A DNA stretch of 64,000 bases from Sulfurospirillum sp. UBA2217 (GTDB lineage: Bacteria; Campylobacterota; Campylobacteria; Campylobacterales; Sulfurospirillaceae), in NCBI GenBank assembly GCA_002328495.1, contig DCUJ01000013.1, positions 124,001-188,000 of the forward strand, read 5' to 3'. A program made the translations under genes and the position numbers. A model generated the notes under the pieces. The model saw only the letters and a list, made by a program, of their open reading frames with translations, was not told the origin of the DNA and ran no database searches. Shown piece by piece: positions 52,919-63,223 of the stretch (position 1 is its first letter; each line of letters opens with the position of its first letter).

Positions 52919-53977
52919 TTAATTTCCACCTGTAAGTCTGTAAATGTCATTAAAAATAGTAAAAACCATTAGTGTCAGCAAGATAGCCCAACCTCCCAAT
53001 GTCATAACGTATAAAATACGCTCACTAGGTGCTTTACGGGTTAACATTTCATAGGCATTAAACATAATATGTCCCCCATCAAGGGCTGGGATGGGAAGAA
53101 GATTGAGAACACCTAAATTGACCGAAATGAGTGCGGTAAGCGCAAACAATGCAACAATGCCAGCATCACTGGCTTGCGAAGTCACTTGGACAATGGAGAT
53201 GATACCCCCTAACTCTGTGGGTGAAACCACTCCAGCGAGGAGTTTTTGGAGGCTTGTTAAAATCATCGTGGTTGCTTTTAAGGTTTGATCCCATGCAAAC
53301 TGAGGGAGTTCGTGCCAAGCATATGTTACATCAATCGTTGTACCATTGGGTGCTATACCTATCATTTTTTTTGTCAGCGTTTCGCCAAACATCGTTTGAT
53401 ATTCACTGACTTTTGGGTTTAATAAAAAGGTTTTAACACGTCCTTCTCTCTCAACTTTGATCTGTAAAGGTGCTTCAAATGTTTGTATCATGGAGCTGAT
53501 ATCATCCCATGCAATAACCAATTCACCATTGATCATCACAATACGGTCGTTGGCTTCAAGGCCTGATTGAAGGGCAGGGGAGTTTTCACTCATTTTTCCA
53601 ATCACAGGAGCTAACTTCGTGACACCTAAACTACCGATAGAGCAGTAGAGTAAAAAAGCCAATAAAAAATTAGCAAAGGGTCCAGCAAATAAAATAATAA
53701 TGCGTTGCCATGGCTTTTTAATGTTATAGCTATCGGTATCATTGCTTCGTTTAGTGGGGTCACTGTCATCTTGACCTTTCATTTGAACGTAGCCACCTAA
53801 AGGGATAAGACTCAAACAATACTCTGTTTTTCCAACCATTTTTGAATACACTTTTTTGCCAAAACCGATGCTGAACACTTCTACATGTACCCCAAAAAAA
53901 CGAGCTGCAAGGTAGTGCCCTAATTCATGAAAAAAAATCAAAAAAGAGAGAACAAGTAGAGACGTTAAGGTACCCAT
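52919..53977 (-). CDS. rseP: RseP-type site-2 zinc protease
   Basis: This 352-residue intramembrane metalloprotease has HEXXH visible in FFHELGHYLAARFFG near the N-terminus. A PDZ domain (SGLEANDRIVMINGEL) lies in the middle, and the second zinc-ligand motif LLPIPALDGGH is near the C-terminus. It cleaves transmembrane substrates such as anti-sigma factors in other bacteria. Start and pgsA stop share a base (TAATG). Confidence 0.92.
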   Translation of the reverse strand: MGTLTSLLVLSFLIFFHELGHYLAARFFGVHVEVFSIGFGKKVYSKMVGKTEYCLSLIPLGGYVQMKGQDDSDPTKRSNDTDSYNIKKPWQRIIILFAGPFANFLLAFLLYCSIGSLGVTKLAPVIGKMSENSPALQSGLEANDRIVMINGELVIAWDDISSMIQTFEAPLQIKVEREGRVKTFLLNPKVSEYQTMFGETLTKKMIGIAPNGTTIDVTYAWHELPQFAWDQTLKATTMILTSLQKLLAGVVSPTELGGIISIVQVTSQASDAGIVALFALTALISVNLGVLNLLPIPALDGGHIMFNAYEMLTRKAPSERILYVMTLGGWAILLTLMVFTIFNDIYRLTGGN

Positions 53978-54519
53978 TATAGATCTCCTTTTTTGGTATA
54001 CCCAATAATGTATTCATACCCAGAATAAAGTGTTAATGCCACCGATGCCCACAAAAGAAGCTCTCCAAAGGGCCAATTCATCATCAAAAATCCAATCGCT
54101 ATCATTTGTAAAACCGTTTTAATTTTTCCACTCATACTTGCAGCAATATCTCTACCTTCACTTACCGCTGCCACACGCAATCCTGTGATAAAAAATTCAC
54201 GTGTGAGAATAAGATAAATAGCCCATGCATTAGCTCTATCAATTATCATTAAACCTAAAAAGGCTGCGAGGGTGAGCATTTTGTCCGCCAAGGGATCTAA
54301 AATTGCACCAAGGGTTGTCTTTTGATTCCAGTTGCGAGCGATATAACCATCGAAAAAATCAGTAGCACTGGCTATCACAAAAATCAATGCGGCAAAAAAG
54401 TCAATCCAACTTACATGTAAACCTTCAAATAGAGGCAAATCACGGTTGACTAAAAGTACAAACATCAACGGTGCAAGTGCTATTCTAGTAGAGGCTAAGA
54501 GATTGGGTAAGTTCATCAT
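53977..54519 (-). CDS. pgsA: CDP-diacylglycerol-glycerol-3-phosphate phosphatidyltransferase
   Basis: This 180-residue, multi-helix membrane protein has the CDP-alcohol phosphotransferase motif seen as SATDFFDGYIARNW followed by GAILDPLADK. It makes phosphatidylglycerol phosphate from CDP-diacylglycerol. Two successive ATGs exist; the first overlaps the SDR stop by ATGA. A TTACATGTAA copy at 54411 encodes Leu-His-Val. Confidence 0.92.
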   Translation of the reverse strand: MMNLPNLLASTRIALAPLMFVLLVNRDLPLFEGLHVSWIDFFAALIFVIASATDFFDGYIARNWNQKTTLGAILDPLADKMLTLAAFLGLMIIDRANAWAIYLILTREFFITGLRVAAVSEGRDIAASMSGKIKTVLQMIAIGFLMMNWPFGELLLWASVALTLYSGYEYIIGYTKKGDL

Positions 54520-55283
54520 TTAAACGTTGTTCCACCATCAATGAGTAGGGTATGTCCTGTAATCCATGATGCTTTTTCAGAACATAAAAACAGACAAGCC
54601 CCCGCTAAATCTTGAGGTTTACCCATACGATTAAGTGGAGAGAGTTCTGCTGTTTTATCGCGTACTTCTTCGTAATTTGTAAACGCTCTCAAAGCATCCG
54701 TTTCAATAGGACCTCCGCTGACGGCATTAACACGAATGTTCATGCAACCAAGCTCTGCTGCACCGTAACGTACCATAGCTTCAACGGCAGCCTTAGCTGT
54801 TCCGTGTCCTGCATAGTTTTCGATATAAACAAGATTCCCTGTAGAAGATAATGAGATAATGCTCCCACCTCCCACTTTTTCCATTCTTTTAGCACTCTCT
54901 TGAGCACCCACAACAAAAGCATTGACCGTTGCGGTAAAAATATTGTTAATACCACGTGGTTTGAGTTTCATAAATTTGGTATATCCCCCAACCACGGCTC
55001 GACCAGAAATAATGGCGTTAGAGATGAAATAATCTACTCTGTCAAAATCTTTATCAATCTCCAAAAAGAGCTCTTTATATTTTTCTGGCTCTAAAATATT
55101 AAACGGATACGCTTTTGCTTTAATGCCATAATTGGCTTCTAAATCTTTGACTTGCTCAAGCGCAATTTCTTCATTGGAGTTATAGGTGAACGCAACATTG
55201 ACCCCCTCACGTGCAAATTCATACACAATCGCCTGTCCAATCCCCCGTGTTCCACCACTAATAACCAGTGTTTTGCCCTTCAT
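54516..55283 (-). CDS. Short-chain dehydrogenase/reductase, FabL-like
   Basis: This 255-residue Rossmann enzyme has GGTRGIG cofactor motif at residues 10-16, catalytic Ser in SLSSTGN, the YAGHGTAK (YxxxxxxK spacing) site and the C-terminal TGHTLLIDGGTTF. Spacing of the Tyr and Lys and the GGPIET loop resemble FabI/FabL enoyl-ACP reductases more than 3-ketoacyl reductases, but a different substrate is possible. Start overlaps the dapA stop (TAATG). The same gene lies after dapA in C. jejuni and H. pylori as I recall. Confidence 0.78.
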   Translation of the reverse strand: MKGKTLVISGGTRGIGQAIVYEFAREGVNVAFTYNSNEEIALEQVKDLEANYGIKAKAYPFNILEPEKYKELFLEIDKDFDRVDYFISNAIISGRAVVGGYTKFMKLKPRGINNIFTATVNAFVVGAQESAKRMEKVGGGSIISLSSTGNLVYIENYAGHGTAKAAVEAMVRYGAAELGCMNIRVNAVSGGPIETDALRAFTNYEEVRDKTAELSPLNRMGKPQDLAGACLFLCSEKASWITGHTLLIDGGTTFK

Positions 55284-56176
55284 TAAAATCCTTTAATAGT
55301 ATATTTTTTAAGTACGTTTTCGATACGTTTCATGTTTTCACTGCTTGGCGCACATAAAGGTAAGCGATATTCTAAAGTTTCGAGCAGTCCAGCTAAATAC
55401 ATCGCTGCTTTAATGGGAATGGGATTGCTCTCACAGAAAAGAATTTTATTCATTTCATACAATGAGTCATTAATCGCTTTTGCTCCATGATAATCACCTT
55501 CCAACGCTAGGTGTGTGAGGTGTGCAATTTGATCTGGTACGATGTTGGAGCTGACAGAAATCACTCCAGATCCACCATTAGATAAAATAGGATAGTTGAT
55601 TGCATCTTCACCGCTAAGGACTGAAAGTTCTGGTCGATGGGCCAATAAATCAACACAACGATCAATAGAGCCTGTGGCCTCTTTGACTCCAAAGATATTA
55701 GAACATTCGTCGTAAAGTCTAAAAATTGTTTCAGGCAATAAATCACATCCTGTACGTCCAGGGACATTGTATAGCAGTACGGGAATATCGACAGAGTTTG
55801 CAATGGCTTTGTAGTGTTGATACAATCCCTCTTGTGTTGGTTTATTGTAATACGGTGTTACGGAAAGAATACCATGAGCCCCATGCGCTTGGGCAAATTT
55901 GGCTAACCCAATAGCTTCATGCGTTGCATTACTGCCAGCTCCAGCTAAGACTTTCACATTGCTTTTAGAACAAACATCAGCAGCAATTTCGATACAGCGA
56001 CGATGCTCTTCGTGATCGAGTGTCGCACTTTCACCTGTGGTACCAACAGGGACCACGACATCAATGCCATTTTTAATTTGTCTCTCTATTAATTTAGCGT
56101 AGGCTACTTCGTCAAGTTTGCCATTTTTAAAAGGGGTAATGAGTGCTGTCATCGCTCCACGTAAAGTCTCTTTCAT
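55283..56176 (-). CDS. dapA: 4-hydroxy-tetrahydrodipicolinate synthase
   Basis: This 297-residue lysine-pathway enzyme condenses pyruvate with aspartate semialdehyde. Motifs are VGTTGESATLDHEEH, LSVTPYYNKPTQEGLYQHY, YNVPGRTGCDL (catalytic Tyr) and VKEATGSIDR (Schiff-base Lys). It starts 4 bp after the M16 peptidase gene stop in a long minus-strand operon. Confidence 0.95.
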   Translation of the reverse strand: MKETLRGAMTALITPFKNGKLDEVAYAKLIERQIKNGIDVVVPVGTTGESATLDHEEHRRCIEIAADVCSKSNVKVLAGAGSNATHEAIGLAKFAQAHGAHGILSVTPYYNKPTQEGLYQHYKAIANSVDIPVLLYNVPGRTGCDLLPETIFRLYDECSNIFGVKEATGSIDRCVDLLAHRPELSVLSGEDAINYPILSNGGSGVISVSSNIVPDQIAHLTHLALEGDYHGAKAINDSLYEMNKILFCESNPIPIKAAMYLAGLLETLEYRLPLCAPSSENMKRIENVLKKYTIKGF

Positions 56177-56180
56177 TCGT

Positions 56181-57482
56181 CTAATCCTTTCGTAAAATTA
56201 CGGTTGTTGATGTTTGGGGTACTAAATACGTTTTAACAACATGGGAAATATCTGATTTTTTAAGTTTACCAATCGAATCTTCATAGGTGATGAGTGGTTT
56301 AATATCGCCTTTAGCATAGTAACTGCCATATAAACTTGCCAATTCGCTAGAACTCTCTAGTGAGTGAATAAAGTCTGCTTGTGTGTTAATCTTTATTTTT
56401 TCCAATTCACGATCACTGATCCCATCTTTACGAAGGGTGTCAATAATGGCTAAAATTTCAGCTTCCACACTTTCGGCTTTAATGCCAGGATTGCACACAG
56501 CTAAAAAAAGAAAAACAGAGGGATCACGTGATTGCATGGCATACCCATAAATTTGATTGACCATCTTTTTTTCATCTACCAGTACACGCTGCAATCGACT
56601 ACTTTTACCGCTACTAAGCAGTTCACTTAACGCTGAGAGCGCCACTTGGTCTTTATGGGTGAAATCAGGAATTTTATAAGCAATAGCCACCATTTCCACT
56701 TCACTCTCTTTTTTCAGCATTACTCGTTTGGCACCATCTTGCGTGGGTTCTGTTTGATGATGACGTTTAGGGACATCGTGTGCATTTTTAAGTGCTCCAA
56801 AATGCGTTTCGACATTTCTAAAAACCTCTTCTGGTTTAATGTCTCCTGCTACCACAACAATGGCGTTATTGGGCTGATAATATTTTGAATGAAAACTGCG
56901 AATGTCTTCAATGCTCCAATGCTTAATATCTTCCTTAAATCCAATCGGCGTCCAATGGTACGGATGGTAGGTAAATGCGTTGTTAAAGAGTCTAAAATAG
57001 AGATACCCCACAGGATTGTTATCGGTTCGCCACAAACGCTCTTCTAACACAACATTGCGTTCAGGTTGAAATTCTTCATCACTCAGTCGCAAATTTTGCA
57101 TCAGTTCGGCAAATAACTCCAAGGATTTTGCAAGATTTCCCGAAGAGCTTTTGATGTAATAATGCGTATAATCAAATCCCGTAGAGGCATTGTTAACACC
57201 ACCAAAGCCTTTAACGATTTCATCAAATTCGCCCGCTTTTAGATTTTTTGTGGATTTAAAATTAAGGTGTTCTAGCATATGTGCAATACCACTTTTCCCC
57301 ATAATTTCATTGCCGCTTCCCACGCGATAAAAAATATCGGTGGTAATCACATTGCTATGATTGGCCATAGGAATTACTACAATTTCCAGACCATTCTCGA
57401 GTGTTTTTGTAAACGATTTTGGCAGGGCACTAGCCATTAAAACTCCTGTAAATAGCGCGATAAGTAGTATCTTTTTTTTCAT
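56181..57482 (-). CDS. M16-family zinc peptidase, secreted
   Basis: This 433-residue protein has a signal peptide (MKKKILLIALFTGVLMASA) and the inverted zinc motif HxxEH in IAHMLEHLNFK, with the third ligand Glu further on (NVVLEERLWRTDNNP). The C-terminal half is a non-catalytic M16 domain. It is a periplasmic or secreted pitrilysin-like peptidase. It lies between pyrD and dapA, a conserved order in Campylobacterota. Confidence 0.92.
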   Translation of the reverse strand: MKKKILLIALFTGVLMASALPKSFTKTLENGLEIVVIPMANHSNVITTDIFYRVGSGNEIMGKSGIAHMLEHLNFKSTKNLKAGEFDEIVKGFGGVNNASTGFDYTHYYIKSSSGNLAKSLELFAELMQNLRLSDEEFQPERNVVLEERLWRTDNNPVGYLYFRLFNNAFTYHPYHWTPIGFKEDIKHWSIEDIRSFHSKYYQPNNAIVVVAGDIKPEEVFRNVETHFGALKNAHDVPKRHHQTEPTQDGAKRVMLKKESEVEMVAIAYKIPDFTHKDQVALSALSELLSSGKSSRLQRVLVDEKKMVNQIYGYAMQSRDPSVFLFLAVCNPGIKAESVEAEILAIIDTLRKDGISDRELEKIKINTQADFIHSLESSSELASLYGSYYAKGDIKPLITYEDSIGKLKKSDISHVVKTYLVPQTSTTVILRKD

Positions 57483-57485
57483 CTG

Positions 57486-58547
57486 TCATCTCCTGTCACT
57501 TCCTATCACTTCGTTGATATGTGTAAATCCATCTTTTTCCATAAGTGCTAAGATACCTCTGTTTATCTCTTGGCATAAACGAGGTCCTTGAAAAATAAAG
57601 GCACTGTAAATCTGAACCAAACTTGCACCCGCTTTCAATCTTCGATATGCTTCTTCTGCACTGTCGATACCACCCACTGAAATAAGGGTTGTTTTGCCAT
57701 AAAAGGCTTTTGCTAGGGCAACGAAGAGTGTGAAACTTTTTTCTTTTAACACTTTTCCACTGATTCCGCCAAAATCTTTTGCTTGGCGTAAGAGTGAATA
57801 ATCAATGGTCGTATTGGTGGCTACGATACCGCTAGCACCGTGTTTTAAAGCACATTCACATAAAGTGATAGCATCTTCTACTTCTAAATCAGGTGCAATT
57901 TTAAGTAAAATAGGTTTACATGTAAGCCCTTTAGCCATACTAAAGAGTGATTCAATAAATGCTTCATTTTGCAAGTCTCGAAGACCTGGTGTGTTTGGGG
58001 ATGAGATGTTAATAACCAAATAATCACTCAAACACTCAAAGCGACGAATGAGTTTTGCATAATCACTCAAAGCATCTTCTGCTAAAGTGGTTTTGTTTTT
58101 TCCAATATTCGCACCCAAGGGTGTTGCATAAGGGTAGAGTGACTCTAAACGTTTAGAGACGATACGCATACCTTCGTTATTAAATCCCATAGCATTTTGA
58201 ATACTCTCTTCTTCCACAAAACGAAAAAGTCTTGGTTTTGGATTTCCCCTTTGAGGCTCTGGGGTTATCGTTCCATACTCGGTATAGCCAAATCCCAAAG
58301 CACAAAGCATGGGAATCATCGTTGCATTTTTATCAAAACCTGCACCCATGCCAAGAGGATTTAAAAAGGTTGTTCCCAAGAGGTTTTGTTCTAAGCGTTT
58401 GTCCATAACAAAATAACGCTCTGCCAAATACGAAAGAACAAAAGGGGTAAATTTTGCTGTCAGTCGAAAGAAAAACTCAGCAATGTTGTGTGCATTTTCA
58501 GGGCTAAACTTAAAAAAAATCTTTTTCAAGGTTTCATAATCAACCAT
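57486..58547 (-). CDS. pyrD: Dihydroorotate dehydrogenase, quinone-linked
   Basis: This 353-residue class 2 enzyme of pyrimidine synthesis has an N-terminal helical membrane-association extension. Motifs are NPLGMGAGFDKNATM (FMN site), AMGFNNEGM, NISSPNTPGLRDLQ (catalytic Ser region) and VGGIDSAEEAYRRLKAGASLVQIYSA. A TTACATGTAA copy at 57916 is read as Leu-Thr-Cys-Lys. It starts 4 bp before the M16 peptidase gene. Confidence 0.94.
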   Translation of the reverse strand: MVDYETLKKIFFKFSPENAHNIAEFFFRLTAKFTPFVLSYLAERYFVMDKRLEQNLLGTTFLNPLGMGAGFDKNATMIPMLCALGFGYTEYGTITPEPQRGNPKPRLFRFVEEESIQNAMGFNNEGMRIVSKRLESLYPYATPLGANIGKNKTTLAEDALSDYAKLIRRFECLSDYLVINISSPNTPGLRDLQNEAFIESLFSMAKGLTCKPILLKIAPDLEVEDAITLCECALKHGASGIVATNTTIDYSLLRQAKDFGGISGKVLKEKSFTLFVALAKAFYGKTTLISVGGIDSAEEAYRRLKAGASLVQIYSAFIFQGPRLCQEINRGILALMEKDGFTHINEVIGSDRR

Positions 58548-58608
58548 TCTTTTTCATCCTTTTTTAAAGTACGCGATTATACATCATCTAAGATAAAAAA
58601 CGGTTGAT

Positions 58609-60324
58609 TTAGGCTTGAAGATCTTTGAGTTTAAGGTACTCAGAACAGGCGTTACGAAGGCTCTCATCGGTGCCAATCGCCACAACCTTTCCTTGTTTTA
58701 AAAGAATGATTTTATCGGCTTTTTTAACCGTACTGAGACGATGAGCGATGACAAAAGTAATCTTGTCTTTCACTACATGCTCAATAGCATCCGTTATTTT
58801 TTGTTCACTTCCAGAATCTAGTGCCGATGTCGCTTCATCAAGAATAAGAATGTGAGGATCTGTGTACAAGGCGCGTGCAATAGCGATGCGTTGTCTTTGC
58901 CCACCTGAGAGATTGGTGCCAAATTCATCTAAGTGTGTATCAATTCCTCTTTCTAAATCTTGTACAAAGTCATACGCATTGGCACGCTTCAGTGCTTCAA
59001 TGACCGAAGCTTTATCCATCTTTTTACCATACGCTACGTTGGCAGCAATGGTATCGTTAAAAATGTAGACACGTTGTGTGACCATGCCAATATTTTGACG
59101 CAGTACTTCGAGTGAAAAATCACACAAAGGTATGCCATTCAGTAAAATAGAACCCCCGTTTGGGTCATAAAAACGCATTAAAAGATTCATGAGCGAGCTT
59201 TTTCCTCCGCCACTATCTCCGATGAGTGCGATCATTTCACCTTTTTTTGCTTCAAAGGAAATCCCTTTTAGTGCGTGTTTTTCACCATACATTAATGAAA
59301 CATTTTCGAAAGCTATATGATTTACATGTAAAGGGAAAGGAGTATTTCCACCTACAACACTGGGTTTTTTATCCAATAAAAAAAAGATGCGTTCACTGGC
59401 TACTACAGCATCTTGCATCTGATTGTAAAGGCTTGATATTTTTTTGATGGGAGTGTAGAGCATAAACAGTGCGGTTAAAAAAGAGAAAAAACTACCCACA
59501 CTCATGCTCCCATCGATGACTTCACGTCCCCCAACGATGATAACCACTGCAACGCCTATGGCACCAAGTGTTTCCATAAGCGGACTCACGAGTTGTGAAA
59601 TTTTGACTGATTTCATGGTGAGCTTAAAATAACGGTCGTTCTCTTTTTGAAAAAGAGCGTGTTCGTATGAGGAGGCGTTATTGGCTTGAATGACTTCGAT
59701 ATTGTTAAAAATTTCACTCAGTTTTGCGGTGATATCTGAAATTTTTTCTTGCGAAGAGCGTGAAATTTTCTTCATCTTTTTTGCCAAAGTACCTAGTGGA
59801 TAGATGGCTAAAGGCATCACGATAAGCGCATAAAATGACAAAGAGGGATTTTGATAGATGACCACACACACCAACCCAACGATGGTAAGGCTTTCACGTA
59901 TCAGTTCAGGTAAGAGGTTTGAAACAACGGTTCGAACACGTTCAACATCGTTAGTATTTCGGCTAATAAGCTCTCCTGTGCGATATTCATGGAAAAAAGA
60001 GATGTCTAAGCGTAGCATATTGGCTAAGATATTTTCACGAAACCGCCTAATAATATCTTGTCCAATGTAGGCGGTAAAATAACTCTGCAAGTAGCGCCCA
60101 AGCTCTTTAAAAAAGTAGACAGCAATGATGGCATAAGGGATGAGCATGAGCATTTCACGATCTTTTGCGATAAAAATTTCATCCAAAAGTGGTTTCACAA
60201 GATACGCAGAAGCTGCTGTTCCTCCACTGGTGAGTGTCATACCTAAAATGGCTAATGCAAAATAGGGAATATAATCTTTAAAAAAAGGAAAAAAGCGTGC
60301 GAGAATGGTGCGAAGTTGTTTCAT
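58609..60324 (-). CDS. MsbA-like ABC exporter (half transporter)
   Basis: This 571-residue fused permease-ATPase has six transmembrane helices in residues 10-310. The ATPase follows, with Walker A GDSGGGKSS, the signature LSGGQRQRIAIARAL, Walker B HILILDEATSALD and the switch His in VIAHRLST. The Glu after the Walker B Asp makes it active. Position next to cysS and pyrD and length suggest the lipid A-core flippase MsbA, but other lipids or drugs are possible. ATG 60324 lies 1 bp past the cysS stop, which decides the start. Confidence 0.88.
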   Translation of the reverse strand: MKQLRTILARFFPFFKDYIPYFALAILGMTLTSGGTAASAYLVKPLLDEIFIAKDREMLMLIPYAIIAVYFFKELGRYLQSYFTAYIGQDIIRRFRENILANMLRLDISFFHEYRTGELISRNTNDVERVRTVVSNLLPELIRESLTIVGLVCVVIYQNPSLSFYALIVMPLAIYPLGTLAKKMKKISRSSQEKISDITAKLSEIFNNIEVIQANNASSYEHALFQKENDRYFKLTMKSVKISQLVSPLMETLGAIGVAVVIIVGGREVIDGSMSVGSFFSFLTALFMLYTPIKKISSLYNQMQDAVVASERIFFLLDKKPSVVGGNTPFPLHVNHIAFENVSLMYGEKHALKGISFEAKKGEMIALIGDSGGGKSSLMNLLMRFYDPNGGSILLNGIPLCDFSLEVLRQNIGMVTQRVYIFNDTIAANVAYGKKMDKASVIEALKRANAYDFVQDLERGIDTHLDEFGTNLSGGQRQRIAIARALYTDPHILILDEATSALDSGSEQKITDAIEHVVKDKITFVIAHRLSTVKKADKIILLKQGKVVAIGTDESLRNACSEYLKLKDLQA

Positions 60325-60325
60325 T

Positions 60326-61732
60326 TTAGATCGTTTTCTCCCACTGTGTTCCATTGGCGGTGTCCATCAGTTGTATTTGCATGGATTCAAGTTCATGGCG
60401 TAGAGCGTCTGCTGTTGCAAAATCTTTTGCTTTTTTGGCCTCGGTTCGCTTTTCAATTAACGTTTCAATACGCTTTTTCTCTTCTTCACATACACCCATC
60501 TGAAAATAAGAGAGAGGTGTGTGAAGTCCAATTCCCAAAACTGCTTCGATCCACAAAAGGTTTCCAAAAATCAGTGCTTTGTGGATTTTATCTTTAGGCT
60601 CCGTATCGAAGTGTTCATTTGCAGAAGAAATCATATCATCAAGCACTGCTAAGGCTTTTGATATATTTAAATCATCGCTTAAAGCCTCTAGCATGAGTGC
60701 TTGAAAATTTTTATCCGCAGGTGTTGGAGTCGTCTCAAAAACACGTTTTTTGAGACGATAGAGCTTATCTAAACGCTTTTTACTCATCAATAAATCTTCT
60801 TCGGAAAAGTTAAAATTGGCGCGATAATGAGTTGAAAGCAGATAAAAACGTAACACTTCGCCATCATAATGTTTGAGTGCATCTTTTAAGAAAAAGCTAT
60901 TGCCAAGCGATTTGCTCATCTTTTCGCCATTGATGGTGACAAAACCATTGTGCATCCAATATTTGGAGAGTTCTTGACGATGTCCTTTGCACCGTGTTTG
61001 TGCGGCTTCATTTTCATGGTGTGGAAAAAGTAAATCAGCTCCACCAGCGTGAATATCTATTTGATACGCGCCCTCATGTGTTGCAATATACTTTTCAATC
61101 ATAGCAGAACATTCAATGTGCCATCCTGGGCGTCCTCGACCGAAGGGGGCAGGGTAACTAGGTTCATCTAGCTCTTTGGAAAATTTCCATAAGGCAAAAT
61201 CTTTTTGGTCACGCTTCGACTCTTTTTGCTCAATACGTGCCATTGAGGCATCTTCTTCATTGACGCGACCGCAGAGTGATAAATAGTGTGCATCTTTTGA
61301 GGTATCAAAATAGATACCATCATCCCCCACATAACCCACATTTAAAGCCATCAATGCTTCTATAAACGAGACGATTTCTCCCACACATTCTGTCGCTTTG
61401 GGCTCAATGTCCGCATCGTTTACATGTAATGCGTGCATCTCCTCTTTATAGCGTTGAATATAAAACGTGGTAATGGCTTCTAGCGATTCACCGCTTTGCT
61501 TCATTTTAGCAATAATCTTATCGTCAATATCCGTAAAATTTTTGACAAATGTGACGTGATAACCCAGTGCGCTAAAAACGCGTCTAAGTAAATCAAATGC
61601 TATGGCACTGCGTGCATGTCCCAAATGGGCATCATCATACACTGTTGGGCCACAGACATATATGGAAATATGTCCTTCTTTGATAGGCTCAAAAAGGAGG
61701 CGTTTTTTTTGTACAGAATCATAAATAAACAT
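60326..61732 (-). CDS. cysS: Cysteinyl-tRNA synthetase
   Basis: This 468-residue class I synthetase has the HIGH-type motif at DDAHLGHARSAIAF, zinc and active-site segments CGPTVYD, WHIECSAM and HHENE, and KMSKS in INGEKMSKSLGNSFFL. The C-terminal helical domain is shorter than in E. coli. It overlaps murJ by 14 bp. A TTACATGTAA copy at 61420 encodes Leu-His-Val. Confidence 0.96.
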   Translation of the reverse strand: MFIYDSVQKKRLLFEPIKEGHISIYVCGPTVYDDAHLGHARSAIAFDLLRRVFSALGYHVTFVKNFTDIDDKIIAKMKQSGESLEAITTFYIQRYKEEMHALHVNDADIEPKATECVGEIVSFIEALMALNVGYVGDDGIYFDTSKDAHYLSLCGRVNEEDASMARIEQKESKRDQKDFALWKFSKELDEPSYPAPFGRGRPGWHIECSAMIEKYIATHEGAYQIDIHAGGADLLFPHHENEAAQTRCKGHRQELSKYWMHNGFVTINGEKMSKSLGNSFFLKDALKHYDGEVLRFYLLSTHYRANFNFSEEDLLMSKKRLDKLYRLKKRVFETTPTPADKNFQALMLEALSDDLNISKALAVLDDMISSANEHFDTEPKDKIHKALIFGNLLWIEAVLGIGLHTPLSYFQMGVCEEEKKRIETLIEKRTEAKKAKDFATADALRHELESMQIQLMDTANGTQWEKTI

Positions 61733-63128
61733 GTAATATTTCCTTTAACCAAATCAGCACACCCGCTTCTAAGAGTAAAACGATGGCTAAAAAAATTAAT
61801 TTTTGAGTCAAGAGTATAGCTAAAAAGCGCTTCATTCCAAAAGAGCGTAAGGTAAAGATAAAGAGTACCATGCCAGAAAGAGAGCCTGCAAGGGCTAAGC
61901 CAGCAGCACCCATGGGTTTAATGAGCGTAAATGAAAAAACAAGATTACATGTAAGGGCAATGATGGCAATTTTAGCGGCCTCTTTTTGGCGCATTTGGGC
62001 ATACAGCCATAAAGAAAAGAGTTTTGAAAGTCCAAAAGGGAGTAAGCCTATCATGTACATAGAGAGGACAAAGCCCGTATTGAGAGTGTCTTCATGACTA
62101 AAAGCACCACGCTCAAATAAAAGTGCAATAATTTCATCACTTAAAAGGTACCCACCCAGCGTTGACGTACTCAGTAAAAAAGCCAATATCCAAAAACCTT
62201 TGTGCACTAAAGCTAAGGCATTGGTTTCGTCATTATTTTTTAAAAGGCGTGTGATACGTGGGAAAATACCCGTGGTGAGTGCTATGGCAAAAAGAGCTAG
62301 GGGAAGCTGAAAAATGCGGTTACCGTAATACAAATAACTAATGCTTCCGCTGATTAAAAAACTCGCCAATGTGGTATCGACAAAGGAGACGATTTGAGGG
62401 GTAGAATTACCAACGATGGAGTGAAAAAAGGAGCGATTAAACTGTTTGTTCGTTGCTTCAATGTGTTGCTCTTTTTTGCCATACGCATGATACCCTACAA
62501 TAAAAAGTTTATACAAACGGTATTTGCCTATGGTGATAAGATGGGCGATAACTTGCAAGACACCACCTACTAAAACACCGTAACTCAGGGCATAAACAAT
62601 CGTTCTTTTGTCCCAATTTTCAAATAAAAGCAAGGCGCCTATCATGCCAATATTGAGCAGTGCGGTTGAAAATGCTGTTGTGGCAAAATGGTGTTTATAT
62701 TGAAGCAAGGAGCCTAAAAGGGTTACAATAAAAATGAGTGGTAAATAATAAAAATTGATAGCTACTAAAGGAGCTGCAAGAGCAATGGTCTGCTCATCAA
62801 ACCCTAAAGCGATAATTTTGGCAAAAAAATCACTAAAAAGCGTTACCAGTAACGAAAATGCTATCAAGAATGATAGAAATTGTACCGTGACACGAAACGT
62901 AAATAAGCTTTTTAGCGGTGTTTTGATAAAGCTTGGGATAAAGCTTTGGGTAAAAGCACCCTCAGCAAAGATACGGCGAAAGAGATTAGGAAACTTAAAG
63001 GCAACAAAGAAAATATCACTGTAAATGTTTGCACCTAAAATGGATGCCGTGAGTAAATCCCGAATAAATCCAAAAATTCGTGAGACTAAGGTTCCCACAC
63101 TGTTAGTAAAAAATGATCGTATTAGCAT
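61719..63128 (-). CDS. murJ: Lipid II flippase MurJ
   Basis: This 469-residue MOP-superfamily protein has about twelve to fourteen hydrophobic helices. It opens MLIRSFFTNSVGTLVSRIFG; the motif FGFIRDLLTASILG, RRIFAEGAFTQSFIP and the loop between helices match MurJ/MviN. It flips lipid II across the inner membrane for peptidoglycan synthesis. It is the first gene of the long minus-strand operon in the window. A TTACATGTAA copy at 61945 is read as Leu-Thr-Cys-Asn. Confidence 0.93.
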   Translation of the reverse strand: MLIRSFFTNSVGTLVSRIFGFIRDLLTASILGANIYSDIFFVAFKFPNLFRRIFAEGAFTQSFIPSFIKTPLKSLFTFRVTVQFLSFLIAFSLLVTLFSDFFAKIIALGFDEQTIALAAPLVAINFYYLPLIFIVTLLGSLLQYKHHFATTAFSTALLNIGMIGALLLFENWDKRTIVYALSYGVLVGGVLQVIAHLITIGKYRLYKLFIVGYHAYGKKEQHIEATNKQFNRSFFHSIVGNSTPQIVSFVDTTLASFLISGSISYLYYGNRIFQLPLALFAIALTTGIFPRITRLLKNNDETNALALVHKGFWILAFLLSTSTLGGYLLSDEIIALLFERGAFSHEDTLNTGFVLSMYMIGLLPFGLSKLFSLWLYAQMRQKEAAKIAIIALTCNLVFSFTLIKPMGAAGLALAGSLSGMVLFIFTLRSFGMKRFLAILLTQKLIFLAIVLLLEAGVLIWLKEILHVYL

Positions 63129-63182
63129 GTGAAAGTGTATCGAAAAATCATTTAAACAAAATTTTTATGAACTTTAGGGTAA

Positions 63183-63188
63183 TATAAT
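63183..63188 (+). promoter_or_regulatory. Probable -10 box for the FapA-like gene
   Basis: TATAAT lies 57 bp before the start codon of the gene at the right edge, in the divergent region with murJ. Confidence 0.45.
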
Positions 63189-63223
63189 TTCACAATTTGC
63201 CGATATTAACGTATGAATATGAC